A stretch of 64,000 nt of DNA. Source: Planctomycetia bacterium. Lineage in GTDB: Bacteria > Planctomycetota > Planctomycetia > Pirellulales > Thermoguttaceae. Below the pieces are notes generated by a model. It worked only from the letters and a program-made list of their open reading frames with translations. It did no database searches and was not told the origin of the DNA. Position numbers and translations under genes: made by a program. Position 1 is the first letter of the stretch, and each line of letters opens with the position of its first letter. The stretch covers positions 29,755-93,754 of the forward strand of contig JAUNBF010000006.1 of the NCBI GenBank assembly GCA_030527185.1. Direction: 5' to 3'. This document shows, piece by piece, positions 16,848 through 25,744 of the stretch.

Positions 16848-18255
16848 GGGGATGATTCTCCCGAACACTTGCTGGGGAAATTTGAACAAATTTCGCTTCC
16901 GTGCGTAATTCTTCAATATTTCGCGTTCCACAATATCCCATACCAGCCCGAAGCCCCCCTACGAGCTGGTAAACGAATGGGCCAAGTTCGCCTCGATACG
17001 GCACCCGCCCCTCCACACCTTCCGGCACCAGTTTGTCCGGCCCGGCTTTGGACTGACGGTAACGTTCACTCGAACCCTTCACCATGGCTCCGAGCGAACC
17101 CATGCCACGGTACGATTTGAACTGACGACCCTGATAAAAAACCTTGGCTCCGGGACTCTCTTCCAATCCTGCGAGAAGTCCTCCGAGCATCACCACATGT
17201 GCCCCCGCAGCAATCGCCTTGGTAATGTCTCCCGAATAGCGAATTCCTCCATCCGCAATCACCGAAACGTTGGCTCCTTTCGCAGCCTGGGCAACATGAT
17301 AAATCGCGGAAATCTGGGGAACGCCTACCCCGGAAACGACTCGTGTGGTACAAATCGAGCCAGGACCAATTCCAACCTTGATCGCGTCGGCACCCGCTTC
17401 GATGAGATCCATCACCGCTTCGCCCGTCGCGATATTTCCCACAATCACGTCAATGTCCCAATCCTTCTTGATTCGGCGAACCGTCTCAAGCACATTTTTT
17501 GAGTGACCGTGGGCGCTGTCCAATACCAGAACATCGACTCCCGTTGCCACCAGCGCATCCACTCGTTCGTAGTCATGAACGCCCACCGCGGCTCCGACAC
17601 GTAATCGTCCCTGCCGGTCTCGGCACGCATTGGGATAACTACGCTGCATATCGATGTCTTTTATCGTAATCAGTCCTGTCAATATATATTTATCGTCAAC
17701 CAGCAAAAGTTTCTCCACCTTTTTTTTCATTAAAATTTTCTCAGCTTCCTCAAGCGTTATATCTCCCGTGACCGTTACAAGGTGGTTTTTTGTCATAACT
17801 TCCCCAACCGGCAAAGTCGAATCTTCCTGAAAACGAAGGTCGCGACGGGTGATGATTCCTTCCAGATGCCCATTTTCCTGCGTGATGGGAATCCCGGAAA
17901 CGCGGTAGGTGTCCATCAATTTACGGGCTTCGGCCAGTGTTGCCGAGGGAGGAAGCGTTGCCGGATTGTTGATAATTCCGTTGGCGGAGCGTTTGACTTT
18001 AATGACTTCCGAAACTTGAGCATGAATAGAAAGATTTTTGTGAATGATTCCAATCCCCCCTTCCTGCGCCAGTGCAATTGTCATGGCACTTTCCGTAACG
18101 GTATCCATCGGAGAGCTTAAAAGTGGAATATTGAGCCGAATGCGAGGGGTTAATTGAGTGGAAACGTCCACTTCCGAGGGGACCACCTCACTGTAGCGTG
18201 GTTCCAGCAATACATCGTCAAACGTGATTCCCCGATAGCGAATTTTCGTATCCAT
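16792..18255 (-). CDS. guaB: Inosine-5'-monophosphate dehydrogenase
   Basis: 487 residues. The ATG at 18255 has AGGAGG 8 bases upstream, and the longer open frame is rejected. Motifs: TFDDVLLEP at residues 11-19, a CBS domain pair in the middle (about 95-205), DSAHGHS (246-252), and the active-site loop GPGSICTTR with Cys302. The C-terminal flap YRGMGS is intact. It oxidises IMP to XMP, the committed step of GMP synthesis. Its last 56 bases also encode the start of the next gene. A promoter is predicted about 150 bases upstream. Confidence 0.97.
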   Translation of the reverse strand: MDTKIRYRGITFDDVLLEPRYSEVVPSEVDVSTQLTPRIRLNIPLLSSPMDTVTESAMTIALAQEGGIGIIHKNLSIHAQVSEVIKVKRSANGIINNPATLPPSATLAEARKLMDTYRVSGIPITQENGHLEGIITRRDLRFQEDSTLPVGEVMTKNHLVTVTGDITLEEAEKILMKKKVEKLLLVDDKYILTGLITIKDIDMQRSYPNACRDRQGRLRVGAAVGVHDYERVDALVATGVDVLVLDSAHGHSKNVLETVRRIKKDWDIDVIVGNIATGEAVMDLIEAGADAIKVGIGPGSICTTRVVSGVGVPQISAIYHVAQAAKGANVSVIADGGIRYSGDITKAIAAGAHVVMLGGLLAGLEESPGAKVFYQGRQFKSYRGMGSLGAMVKGSSERYRQSKAGPDKLVPEGVEGRVPYRGELGPFVYQLVGGLRAGMGYCGTRNIEELRTEAKFVQISPASVRENHPHDIKITQEAPNYNSEDNG

Positions 18256-18690
18256 ACCGTTTTTCCTCCTCAACTGACTAAAGAATCCAGCAAATCTGTT
18301 TTGATTTTGCAACCAGAAAATGGTCTTTCTCTCCCAAGTGGTTTCAGGGGAACCTCTTTCCATAGAGAATCCTCACACATTTTGGGTAGAATGATTCCTT
18401 TTCATTATAACGCGGAACCCCATCATTGAAAAGGAGTGGGGGAGGGATGAATCTGGTTTTATTCAAAAAATTTTCTGCCTCCTTCCTCCCAAACATCCTA
18501 TTCAACCCCTTTTTGCTGTTTTTCCTCCCCTGCCCCATCCCTGAAAAAAGAAGGGAAAATCGAAAAAAACGGTAAAAAATTTGCGGGGGGGGATGGAAAA
18601 ACCTTTTTCCACCGGGTAAGATAGAAGGAGATGGATGTTGGATGACGAGGTTTTCAACCTGTCGGGACTCAAACAAGGATATGGGATGCC
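18256..18690. other. 435-base intergenic region
   Basis: Between divergent genes. It holds the guaB promoter (18404-18432) and a G8 run at 18585-18592. No small gene, tRNA or repeat was recognised in the rest. Confidence 0.4.
18404..18432 (-). promoter_or_regulatory. Predicted sigma-70 promoter of guaB
   Basis: Minus strand TTTTCA, 17-base spacer, TATAAT. The leader would be about 140 bases long. Confidence 0.5.
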
Positions 18691-19005
18691 ATGGCCAAAA
18701 AAGTAATCAATCGGAAAAAAGAACGTCCTCCTGTGGATGAGAGGGAATGGGATGGTTCAACGGCTGCCGCTGAAGAGAAAAAACCGGCCCCGAAAAAGAA
18801 AACAACCCGAAAAAGAATGGAAAAAGCCGCTTCCAGAGAAGTTCGGCTCAAGGCGTTTTGGGCAGTCTATTCTCAAAGTTTGCAGCGTGTCAAACTTTTC
18901 GAGTATGCTCAGCGTGAAGAGGCGGACGCGTTGGCCGCGGAGTTGACGGAAACGAAAAAAACGCCACATTTTGTCCGAATGGAAAAACAGGTCATTGACG
19001 AATAG
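18691..19005 (+). CDS. Small basic/charged protein, unknown function
   Basis: 104 residues. The N-terminal half is Lys/Arg/Pro-rich (KKPAPKKKTTRKRMEK). The C-terminal half looks helical, with RLKAFWAVYSQSLQRVKLFEY and EEADALAAEL. AAGGA lies about 11 bases before the ATG. It is 32 bases upstream of a lipoprotein gene on the same strand and may be co-transcribed. No family recognised; the second half has the look of small conserved planctomycete proteins. Confidence 0.65.
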   Translation: MAKKVINRKKERPPVDEREWDGSTAAAEEKKPAPKKKTTRKRMEKAASREVRLKAFWAVYSQSLQRVKLFEYAQREEADALAAELTETKKTPHFVRMEKQVIDE

Positions 19006-19037
19006 GAATTTCTTAAAACAACGAAACGGAGGATTGC

Positions 19038-19685
19038 ATGAAAATTTTTGGGCGAGTATCGGTTTTGCTTCTGGTTGTGGCTCTTTTCGGATGTGTCGGC
19101 TGTGGTGGAAAAAAAGCGGCCAAAAAAGGAGGCGGAAGTTCCCTGGGCGAAGTCCAGTCGTTTGACAACGGACGTCTTTCCGTACCTGGCCCCAAGGGCT
19201 GGGAATTGGCTTCACGCAGTAATAAATATGTCGCCATGTTCCGAAATACCCAAAGTGAAGGGGTCAGTCTCTATATCACCGCAGAACCTGCTCCCGGTGG
19301 AATGACGACGATGACGGCGGAAAACGCGGATGCTGTGAAAGAGACGATCAAAGGTGACCCCGATACGTTCCAAGTTGCCCAGGTCGGCTCCTACACGTGT
19401 ATCTCCGGTGCCCGACTTTCCCGTTCGGAAGATTACGACTACGACAACCGCCTTTTGGTAACGGTACAGCAAGGGCGAAAATACGAATTTGTCCTCCGAA
19501 CTTACAAAGGGAGCATGACCAATACCTACATCAACCTTTTGCAGGCCGTTGTGGAAAAGGCTCAGTTCGGGCCGGAAACGGAAGCGACTCTCCCGGATGT
19601 GGAAGAGGATGGCGGCGGATTTGGCCTGAGTGATGATTTCAATACCCCGGCACCCGCGGCGGAAACTCCGGCAGCGGAAGAATAG
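19038..19685 (+). CDS. Predicted lipoprotein, unknown function
   Basis: 215 residues. The signal peptide ends in a lipobox-like VVALFGC / CVGCGG, so lipid attachment at Cys19 or Cys22 is expected. A Gly/Lys linker follows, then a beta-rich domain (SVPGPKGWELASRSNKYVAMFRN) reminiscent of PsbP/DUF1795-like envelope domains, and an acidic, Pro/Ala-rich tail. The ribosome binding site is GGAGG. It probably sits on the inner or outer membrane facing the periplasm. Confidence 0.7.
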   Translation: MKIFGRVSVLLLVVALFGCVGCGGKKAAKKGGGSSLGEVQSFDNGRLSVPGPKGWELASRSNKYVAMFRNTQSEGVSLYITAEPAPGGMTTMTAENADAVKETIKGDPDTFQVAQVGSYTCISGARLSRSEDYDYDNRLLVTVQQGRKYEFVLRTYKGSMTNTYINLLQAVVEKAQFGPETEATLPDVEEDGGGFGLSDDFNTPAPAAETPAAEE

Positions 19686-19771
19686 TGTACTCCAACCAGA
19701 ACCGTTGGAAGTTGAGCGTTTGTTTCCCCGTCTGGCGATAGCTTACCGGGAACGGTCGTCATAAAGAGAAC

Positions 19772-19818
19772 TGTCGATGGCATAAGTCCTTCAATTGGGA
19801 GGAATCATGCCATCGACA
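19772..19818. repeat. 12-bp perfect inverted repeat
   Basis: TGTCGATGGCAT and ATGCCATCGACA separated by 23 bases. No T-tract is on either side. It lies in the 240-base gap between the lipoprotein and cutA genes, which are convergent. It could be a terminator without U-tract, an RNA hairpin or the ends of a lost element. Confidence 0.5.
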
Positions 19819-19925
19819 CATTCATAAGTAGAAGCGAGTGAAAACGCAACCTCACCGACAGAAAAATCATCTACGTCGTCAAGGCAAAATCTTTCGCAAA
19901 GCCGCTTTTTCCTCCATTCACCCAT

Positions 19926-20249
19926 TTAATCGTAGGCAAACAATTCTTTTTTCATCCATTCGCTGTAATCTTCGTTCAGCGAAAGTTTTTCCGTGAGAAC
20001 GATTTCTGGCACTTCATAGGGATGCGTGGATTTAATCCAGGTGAGAACATCGTTTTGCAAGGTTTTCTGCGTTTTCAGGGAGATTTTCCATTCGGTCGAT
20101 TTTTCGATTTTCCCCTGCCAAAGATAAATGCTGGTCATTGGGCCGAGGCATTGTCCACAAACAATGAGGTGTTTTTCCAGAAGTTCCTGGATGATTTTTT
20201 CGCCTTCCTCTTTTTGAGGGATGGTAAATGTGATTTCGATAAAGATCAT
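19926..20249 (-). CDS. cutA: CutA1-type divalent cation tolerance protein
   Basis: 107 residues, typical for the family. Conserved blocks: QCLGPMTSIYLWQGKIE, EWKISLKT, THPYEVPEI. CutA1 forms very stable trimers with a ferredoxin-like fold; its cellular role is still debated (metal tolerance, signalling). GAGG lies 7 bases before the ATG. It is divergent from the DUF3467 gene. Confidence 0.9.
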   Translation of the reverse strand: MIFIEITFTIPQKEEGEKIIQELLEKHLIVCGQCLGPMTSIYLWQGKIEKSTEWKISLKTQKTLQNDVLTWIKSTHPYEVPEIVLTEKLSLNEDYSEWMKKELFAYD

Positions 20250-20287
20250 ATTTTTGCCTCTTTTTTTGAAAAAGTTCCAAATTGCTA

Positions 20288-20316
20288 TCGACTTATATCG
20301 GAAAATTCTCTATAAT
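20288..20316 (+). promoter_or_regulatory. Predicted sigma-70 promoter of the DUF3467 gene
   Basis: TCGACT, 17-base spacer, TATAAT, 72 bases before the ATG at 20389. Confidence 0.5.
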
Positions 20317-20388
20317 TCCTTTGGCAGGAAGAAAAAAAGAACGATGTATTCTCACGAATGGCATTATTTTAATAGAAAGGAAGAAATT

Positions 20389-20736
20389 ATGTCGAACGAA
20401 GAAGTAAGAACCGAAGAAGCCCAGCAACAGCGAGTCGTTCAGGTTAATGATGAAAAAGCGATCTGCTCGTATGCGAATTTTTGTCGGGTTTCCGGGGCAC
20501 CGGAAGAAATGATTATCGATTTTGGTCTGAATCCTCAGCCAGTCGGAATTCCCACGTCGCCCATCAACATTTCCCAGCGAATTGTCATGAATTACTACAC
20601 CGCCAAACGAATGCTCCATGCGTTGCAGTTGACATTGCAGCGTCACGAAGCGACGTTCGGCGTGATTGAGGTGGACCTCCAGCGTCGCGTTCGTCCGGCG
20701 GTCGTCCAGCAGCAAAATCCCGCTCATCCTGAATAA
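20389..20736 (+). CDS. DUF3467 domain protein
   Basis: 115 residues from the ATG at 20389 with AAGGAAG 6-7 bases upstream; the open frame is longer but has no earlier site. The middle has the DUF3467 pattern: SYANFCRVSGAPEEMIIDFG, then RIVMNYYTAKRMLHAL. Family members are small cytoplasmic proteins widespread in bacteria without an assigned function. It has its own promoter and a strong terminator. Confidence 0.85.
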   Translation: MSNEEVRTEEAQQQRVVQVNDEKAICSYANFCRVSGAPEEMIIDFGLNPQPVGIPTSPINISQRIVMNYYTAKRMLHALQLTLQRHEATFGVIEVDLQRRVRPAVVQQQNPAHPE

Positions 20737-20798
20737 GGTTTTGCCAAAATTCTATTTTCGCATTTCTGATTGAGTTGTTTCAATAAGAATGTCCCGAA

Positions 20799-20830
20799 AG
20801 AGATGTGGTTTTTCCGCGTCTCTTTTTTTA
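20799..20830 (+). terminator. Terminator after the DUF3467 gene
   Basis: AGAGATGTGG / CCGCGTCTCT, 10 pairs with two G-T, loop TTTTT, followed by seven T. It lies between the convergent DUF3467 and GH39-like genes. Confidence 0.8.
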
Positions 20831-20845
20831 TGGTTGAGTTTTTCT

Positions 20846-22285
20846 TTACTTCTCTTGAATCAATCGGTTACGATCGGCAATGATTGCGGGAGCATCATAA
20901 ACAGGAACGTTTTTCAGAACCATTTTTCCTTCTTGTATTTCTTTGCATTCTGCTGGAATTTCGTAAATTCTTCCCGTTATCAAATCTGCCCAGACAGGAT
21001 CGGAAAAAAGCCCCTTCTCCACTGTAATCGTTCCTTTATGGGTCTCGTTGGAGTCGCCGGGAATCTGGTTTCCATCCCAGAAAACCAACACATCCTCTCC
21101 TTTTTTCTCATCTCGTGCGGCGTACCACGTTATCGGAACTTCGCAGACAATTTCACATCGATAATCCTTCTGCCGTTCCAGCGTTCCATCCCAAACAGCC
21201 ACAACATTCTGAACACTGTAATACGCCATTTTGACTTTGGCCAGATTCCGCTTATCGTTGATTTTCAGCAATCCTTTCCGATTGATTTCCCGTCCTTTAT
21301 GGTCAAAATCGCAAATGGTAAAGACAGCCGAAAGAACATCGTGTCCCCAATCGCCCAACATTCGTCGCGTATTCCATTTGGCCTGCGTCAACTCCGACCA
21401 GGGATGATTCGACAACGCAAACCGGTGTGCCATCTCGGATGGACAGCCATTCTCTCCCTGCCAGAGTTTCCACTGCGGCACATAACGATTCATCACCTCT
21501 CGCATGGCCTCCACGTTCTTGTAAGAAGAGTCAGGATTTTTCGCATAGCCATGATAAATCATCCACTCAAACAACCCTTCTTTCTTTTCTTGCGTCAGGA
21601 CTTTCAGACATTTTTCCAAAAATTCCGGGGAATTCCGGGCCAGTGAAAGTGCGCCAATACGCGAGTCGGGAATGATCCGTCGAATGATTTCCGCCGTCCG
21701 AATGTTAAAATGAACGATTTCCTCCGGTGTTTTTTTCTTACCAATATCCGGCTCATTCCACATCATCCAGATTTTCACGCGATCTCGATAATGTTTTGCC
21801 AAAGTCTCCACCCAGACCTCCCATGCCGCCAGACCTTCTTCCGAAACGGGGAAACCGGCACCCAAATCCCAATCGCCGCCACCGGGATAAATGGGGTTTC
21901 CGTAACTCGTCTCCAACATCGGCTCCAAACCACGCGCAAGAGCATCGTCCACCACCGCATCCAGCCACGTAAAATCAAACTTTCCCCGCTCCTGTTCCGT
22001 TTTTGCCCAACCGGCCTGCAAGCGGATTTTTTTAATTCCCAGAGGAGCCACATACTCCTTGTAAGTATCCCAATAGATATAATCCCGACAAAGCGTTTCA
22101 CATCCCAGCGTCCACATCTGCTCGCCAGGAATCTCCGTGACGCCGCGGGGCTGAATCGTTCCCAGGCATTTCCACTCAATAGCCAGCGTCGTCTGAACCC
22201 GACTATCCGTCCTGTCCAGCATCTGTCCCCATCCACAAGCTACCCATCCCCAAACCAACAACCCACCAACCACTCTTTTCCACAT
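20846..22285 (-). CDS. Secreted clan GH-A glycoside hydrolase (GH39-like)
   Basis: 479 residues from the ATG at 22285 (GGAG 7 bases upstream), with a signal peptide ending near CGWGQ. The TIM-barrel signatures are present: acid/base Glu178 in WMMWNEPD and probable nucleophile Glu278 in WQGENGCPSE. The pattern fits GH39 (xylosidase/iduronidase) or related GH-A families. It is the last gene of a minus-strand operon that starts with the beta-helix PEP-CTERM protein. With GH127 it suggests breakdown of arabinose- or xylose-containing plant glycans. Confidence 0.75.
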   Translation of the reverse strand: MWKRVVGGLLVWGWVACGWGQMLDRTDSRVQTTLAIEWKCLGTIQPRGVTEIPGEQMWTLGCETLCRDYIYWDTYKEYVAPLGIKKIRLQAGWAKTEQERGKFDFTWLDAVVDDALARGLEPMLETSYGNPIYPGGGDWDLGAGFPVSEEGLAAWEVWVETLAKHYRDRVKIWMMWNEPDIGKKKTPEEIVHFNIRTAEIIRRIIPDSRIGALSLARNSPEFLEKCLKVLTQEKKEGLFEWMIYHGYAKNPDSSYKNVEAMREVMNRYVPQWKLWQGENGCPSEMAHRFALSNHPWSELTQAKWNTRRMLGDWGHDVLSAVFTICDFDHKGREINRKGLLKINDKRNLAKVKMAYYSVQNVVAVWDGTLERQKDYRCEIVCEVPITWYAARDEKKGEDVLVFWDGNQIPGDSNETHKGTITVEKGLFSDPVWADLITGRIYEIPAECKEIQEGKMVLKNVPVYDAPAIIADRNRLIQEK

Positions 22286-22421
22286 TTTTTTCTCCTTTTC
22301 CTCAAGAATCACTGTTGGAATCTTTCTTCAGTATAATTCTCAGGAAAGAAAATTGCAATGGCCTAATGCTTTGTGAAACTTATAAATATGGGCAAACTTT
22401 CCGAACGAACAGGAACCATCG

Positions 22422-22457
22422 AATCCCGCTTCTGCCGATTTTGACAGAAGTGGGATT
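22422..22457. terminator. 13-bp hairpin between GH127 and GH39-like genes
   Basis: AATCCCGCTTCTG and CAGAAGTGGGATT form 13 pairs (one G-T) with a 10-base loop. The T-tract is weak, so it may be an mRNA-stability or partial termination hairpin within the operon rather than an end point. Confidence 0.5.
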
Positions 22458-22474
22458 TTGGGTGGAGGGTTTCT

Positions 22475-24349
22475 TTAGCGAATGAGAAGCTCATCGTCCG
22501 TGAGACGAATCGGTGCGGTATTTTCCGGATCGCCGACGCGAAGGTAAATTTCACGCCCACTCGGATCGGGGAATTCTGTTAAGATAACGTCCATGGCAAC
22601 GGCGTCGGAATCGGAGGAAGGTTTGACTTGGGCAGTCACTTTCTGACCATCGGGACGAATGGCCGTGTACGATTCGACATTTCCCAAAGAGGCAGGGTCG
22701 AGAATCCAATCGCGAACGTTGGGGAACTTCTGGAACAACTCCGCGTTTTCCGCCACTCCAACACAAAAAACAACAGGGCCACGCATCAGGGCAACGCGAT
22801 CTTTCTGAGTCTCACGGCCGCGCAAAAAACGCCATTCCATCGGCATGGAAAGCTGAATCGTGTCGCCATTTTTCCAGGTACGCCGATATTCGCGGAAACC
22901 TTTTTCCTGGCTGGCGGGCAGAATTTCCTCGACAGGTTCACCGGGAAGTTGGACGGTCATTTTTTCACACCAACCCGGAGTGCGAAAACGGATCGCAAAC
23001 TCGGTCGGCTTCTCCATTTGAAGCGTGATTTGCACTTTTCCATCACTGGGATAGCGGGTTTCCTGTTTCAGGGTGACATTTTGGCCGTTGATCTGGAACG
23101 TCTTCTCGGAAGGGGTGTACAGCAGAACCGCCACGCCTCCGTCGGGTGTCTGGTAATAGACTTTTTGCGGCAACTCGGCCATAGCACGACGAAAATTCCC
23201 ACAGCAGCAGAAATAGTCTCGCGAATCGTATGGACGTTCACCCGAAAAGGGCGTAAAGTAGCGAATTTTCCGGCCATCGGGCGATTGCGCGGCAAACAGT
23301 GCGTTATAAATCGTCCGTTCCATCACGTCGCCGTAACGCATGTCCCCGGAGAGACGCAGAACACTGTCAAGCCAACGGAGCAAATAAGCGGTGACGCACG
23401 ATTCCCCGATCATTCCGGCTCCATTTTGGTTGTAGGTAAAATGTTCTCCTTCCGAACAGGAACCGGTCGCCAGGAGTGCCCCTTTTCCCTTTCGGAACAG
23501 TTCGTTTTGCATGAAATCACTCATTTCCAACAACTTACGCTCACCCGTCAAACGATAGAGTTCGGTTTGTGCATAAATTCGAGCCAGCATGACGTAAACA
23601 TGTGCCGGGCGTTCGGTAAACGTCTGTTTCCAGGAATCAAGCGACTCGCATCGAATTTCGGCGTAACTGTTGCCATGTTTGACGTTGGCGGCAAAGTCGA
23701 GATACTTTTTTTCGCCTGTCACGCGGTAGAGTTCCAGAAATCCTTCCGGTAATCCCGCGGTACAAATTTTGTTGGCTTCGTAAAAACCATTTTCTTCGGT
23801 GGGAAATGTTTTCATGATGTAGTCCGCCATGATTTTCGCGTTTTCAAGAGACTGTAAGTCTCCGAAACATCGGTAGTTGCGAACGAATGCCAGATTGATG
23901 TATTCGTGTTCATGGAGCGTCCAGTTGATGTATTCCTGCAAATTTCCCGGCTCGACTTTCCAGAAACCGACGTAACCATCCGGGTCGCGGGACTTCACGA
24001 GTGTGTCGGCAATGTAGTTGGTTCGCTCTAGAACTTTCGGATCGTTGGTGTAGCGGGCGAAGAGACTTCCCGCGTCGAGAACTTTTCCAATGCCATAGTA
24101 GACGTAATGTTCGTTGCCACGTTCCCGACGGTTCCGAAAGTGGTTCAGCCAGTCGCGGTCGAGGTCGATTGCCATGAAATTTTGGTAGATACAATCGTGG
24201 ACGCGGTGTCCGATTTCTCCGCCCAACTCCTTTTCACACAAGGAAACGGGAATCAGGGCATCCTTTACCACCGGCTCCACAACATCGTGTGCGGCCAACA
24301 GTCCTGTCGTCAACAGGCTCAAGAGGATGGTTGAGATGAATTGGTACAT
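22475..24349 (-). CDS. GH127-like beta-L-arabinofuranosidase (DUF1680)
   Basis: 624 residues with a signal peptide (ISTILLSLLTTGLLAAHD). The (alpha/alpha)6 barrel holds the zinc-site motif ESC (Glu316, Cys318) and the CCCGN cluster (381-385), matching the Glu-x-Cys plus Cys-Cys arrangement of GH127, where a zinc-bound Cys is the nucleophile. AAGGAG lies 7 bases before the ATG. It is secreted, unlike many cytoplasmic members. The gene follows DUF1559 by 25 bases. Related families GH142 and GH146 share the fold, so linkage specificity is uncertain. Confidence 0.85.
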   Translation of the reverse strand: MYQFISTILLSLLTTGLLAAHDVVEPVVKDALIPVSLCEKELGGEIGHRVHDCIYQNFMAIDLDRDWLNHFRNRRERGNEHYVYYGIGKVLDAGSLFARYTNDPKVLERTNYIADTLVKSRDPDGYVGFWKVEPGNLQEYINWTLHEHEYINLAFVRNYRCFGDLQSLENAKIMADYIMKTFPTEENGFYEANKICTAGLPEGFLELYRVTGEKKYLDFAANVKHGNSYAEIRCESLDSWKQTFTERPAHVYVMLARIYAQTELYRLTGERKLLEMSDFMQNELFRKGKGALLATGSCSEGEHFTYNQNGAGMIGESCVTAYLLRWLDSVLRLSGDMRYGDVMERTIYNALFAAQSPDGRKIRYFTPFSGERPYDSRDYFCCCGNFRRAMAELPQKVYYQTPDGGVAVLLYTPSEKTFQINGQNVTLKQETRYPSDGKVQITLQMEKPTEFAIRFRTPGWCEKMTVQLPGEPVEEILPASQEKGFREYRRTWKNGDTIQLSMPMEWRFLRGRETQKDRVALMRGPVVFCVGVAENAELFQKFPNVRDWILDPASLGNVESYTAIRPDGQKVTAQVKPSSDSDAVAMDVILTEFPDPSGREIYLRVGDPENTAPIRLTDDELLIR

Positions 24350-24374
24350 ACGGTAACTCCTTGTTTTCTAAAGA

Positions 24375-25322
24375 CTAATCATTTTCCTGAAGGATTTCCG
24401 AACCGTGGATACTTCCCCAGCCACGCCAGGTTTCGATGGCAATGCTGTTGGAGACAAAACGGACGGAACCATCGCCGAAAGCCGCGTTGACACCACCGGT
24501 ATGATGGCTGCGGGCAGAAACGATCACCTGACCGGTATTGGTCTGGCAGGGACCGGGATAATCGGCAGGCGAATCAATACAGTTGTTGGTATCGACACCC
24601 GCGTTCGGACCGTAAACCGTCATGAATTGGGCACATCCGCAATCGTCATTGAGAATGTCTCCGCGAACATCATTCTGCTCATCGTTGGCGGCCTGAATGA
24701 CTTCGGAGAGAAAGAGGGTGTTGGAAAGCCCATCTCGAATTTCGGACGGACGGCGTTGCAGATTGTTCCCCCAGGCCGCGGCATAGTAAGTGTTCCCTTC
24801 GTAGGGACGCATTTCGTGGTCGCCGTAACCGTAACAGAGGACGTAATTGCCACGAGAACGTTGGGGCGTGGTGGAACCGACCGTCCAATAGCCTTTCCGA
24901 TCGTTGGGACAAAAATAGATCGGCACCTGCACTTCCAGAGAGTCTCCGAAACAATCGGCCGTCTCCAAATCCCACATCCCGGCCAGAGCGGCTTGTTCCA
25001 TGTACGACCAGAGCTGCGGGACAAAGGTGGCTCGAACGCTGGAGGCACGATTTCCGTAAGTCCATACGGGATAACGGGATGGGTCTCGCTGGCAGTAGGT
25101 TCCCGCGTTACTTCCGTGGATCGTTCCATAGGGATAGGCACGGAACGCTACTTCGTGATTGTGGATTGCCAAAATCCACTGGCGGAGGTGGTTGGAACAC
25201 TGCATTCGCCGAGCCGCCTCGCGTGCCTGTTGGACGGCAGGGAGCAGCAGCCCCACCAACATGCCGATGATGGCAATGACGACTAACAGTTCCACCAACG
25301 TAAATGCTCGATGGTTTTTCAT
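24375..25322 (-). CDS. DUF1559 pseudopilin-like protein
   Basis: 315 residues. A type IV prepilin-like start, FTLVELLVVIAIIGMLVG, with the preceding charged KNHRA suits PilD-type cleavage before Phe. PAVQQAREAAR then CSNHLRQ follow the N-terminal helix, and near the end is the DUF1559 hallmark GDGSVRFV. Several cysteines lie in the globular part. It is greatly expanded in planctomycetes, where it is thought to form or decorate surface fibres; function unproven. It is the third gene of the operon. AGGAAA lies upstream of the ATG. Confidence 0.9.
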   Translation of the reverse strand: MKNHRAFTLVELLVVIAIIGMLVGLLLPAVQQAREAARRMQCSNHLRQWILAIHNHEVAFRAYPYGTIHGSNAGTYCQRDPSRYPVWTYGNRASSVRATFVPQLWSYMEQAALAGMWDLETADCFGDSLEVQVPIYFCPNDRKGYWTVGSTTPQRSRGNYVLCYGYGDHEMRPYEGNTYYAAAWGNNLQRRPSEIRDGLSNTLFLSEVIQAANDEQNDVRGDILNDDCGCAQFMTVYGPNAGVDTNNCIDSPADYPGPCQTNTGQVIVSARSHHTGGVNAAFGDGSVRFVSNSIAIETWRGWGSIHGSEILQEND

Positions 25323-25353
25323 ACAAAATTTTCCTGTAAAATAAGGTCTGGAA

Positions 25354-25743
25354 TCAAAAGTCCAAGGTCTGTTTTTTCCCTGAAACGGTGACGCGACGGG
25401 TCGAATTCACATTTTCCTCCGGCGGCAAAATCTGTTTCGTATCGACGACGGTGGAAGTCTGGCCGTTGCCAAGATTGATGGTGCGTTCCCGGACATCTTC
25501 GTAGGCAAAAAGGCGAACCACCTTTTCCCCCGGCGGCATGGTGACGGAATATTGTCCGTCCTGAATCACCGCACCTGCCGAGGCGGTTTTTCCATCGACC
25601 GGGACAAACTCGATTCTCCCTTTGGCAATCGGCTCGTTTTTCCACTGGACGGTACCGGAAACGCGCGTTCCCGACTCTCCTCCGCCGCACCCGACCAGGC
25701 AGAGAAGACCCAGGGAAAGAGCCAAACTTCGTAGCAGAGACAT
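25354..25743 (-). CDS. Small lipoprotein with transthyretin-like fold
   Basis: 129 residues with lipobox LCLVGC (lipid on Cys19). The mature part, VSGTVQWKNEPIAKGRIEFVPVDG...GQYSVTMPPGEKVVRLFAYE, is the carboxypeptidase-regulatory-like/transthyretin beta-sandwich common in planctomycete lipoproteins next to DUF1559 genes. Its ATG follows the stop of the PEP-CTERM gene after one base, so the two are tightly coupled. Confidence 0.75.
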   Translation of the reverse strand: MSLLRSLALSLGLLCLVGCGGGESGTRVSGTVQWKNEPIAKGRIEFVPVDGKTASAGAVIQDGQYSVTMPPGEKVVRLFAYEDVRERTINLGNGQTSTVVDTKQILPPEENVNSTRRVTVSGKKQTLDF

Positions 25744-25744
25744 C

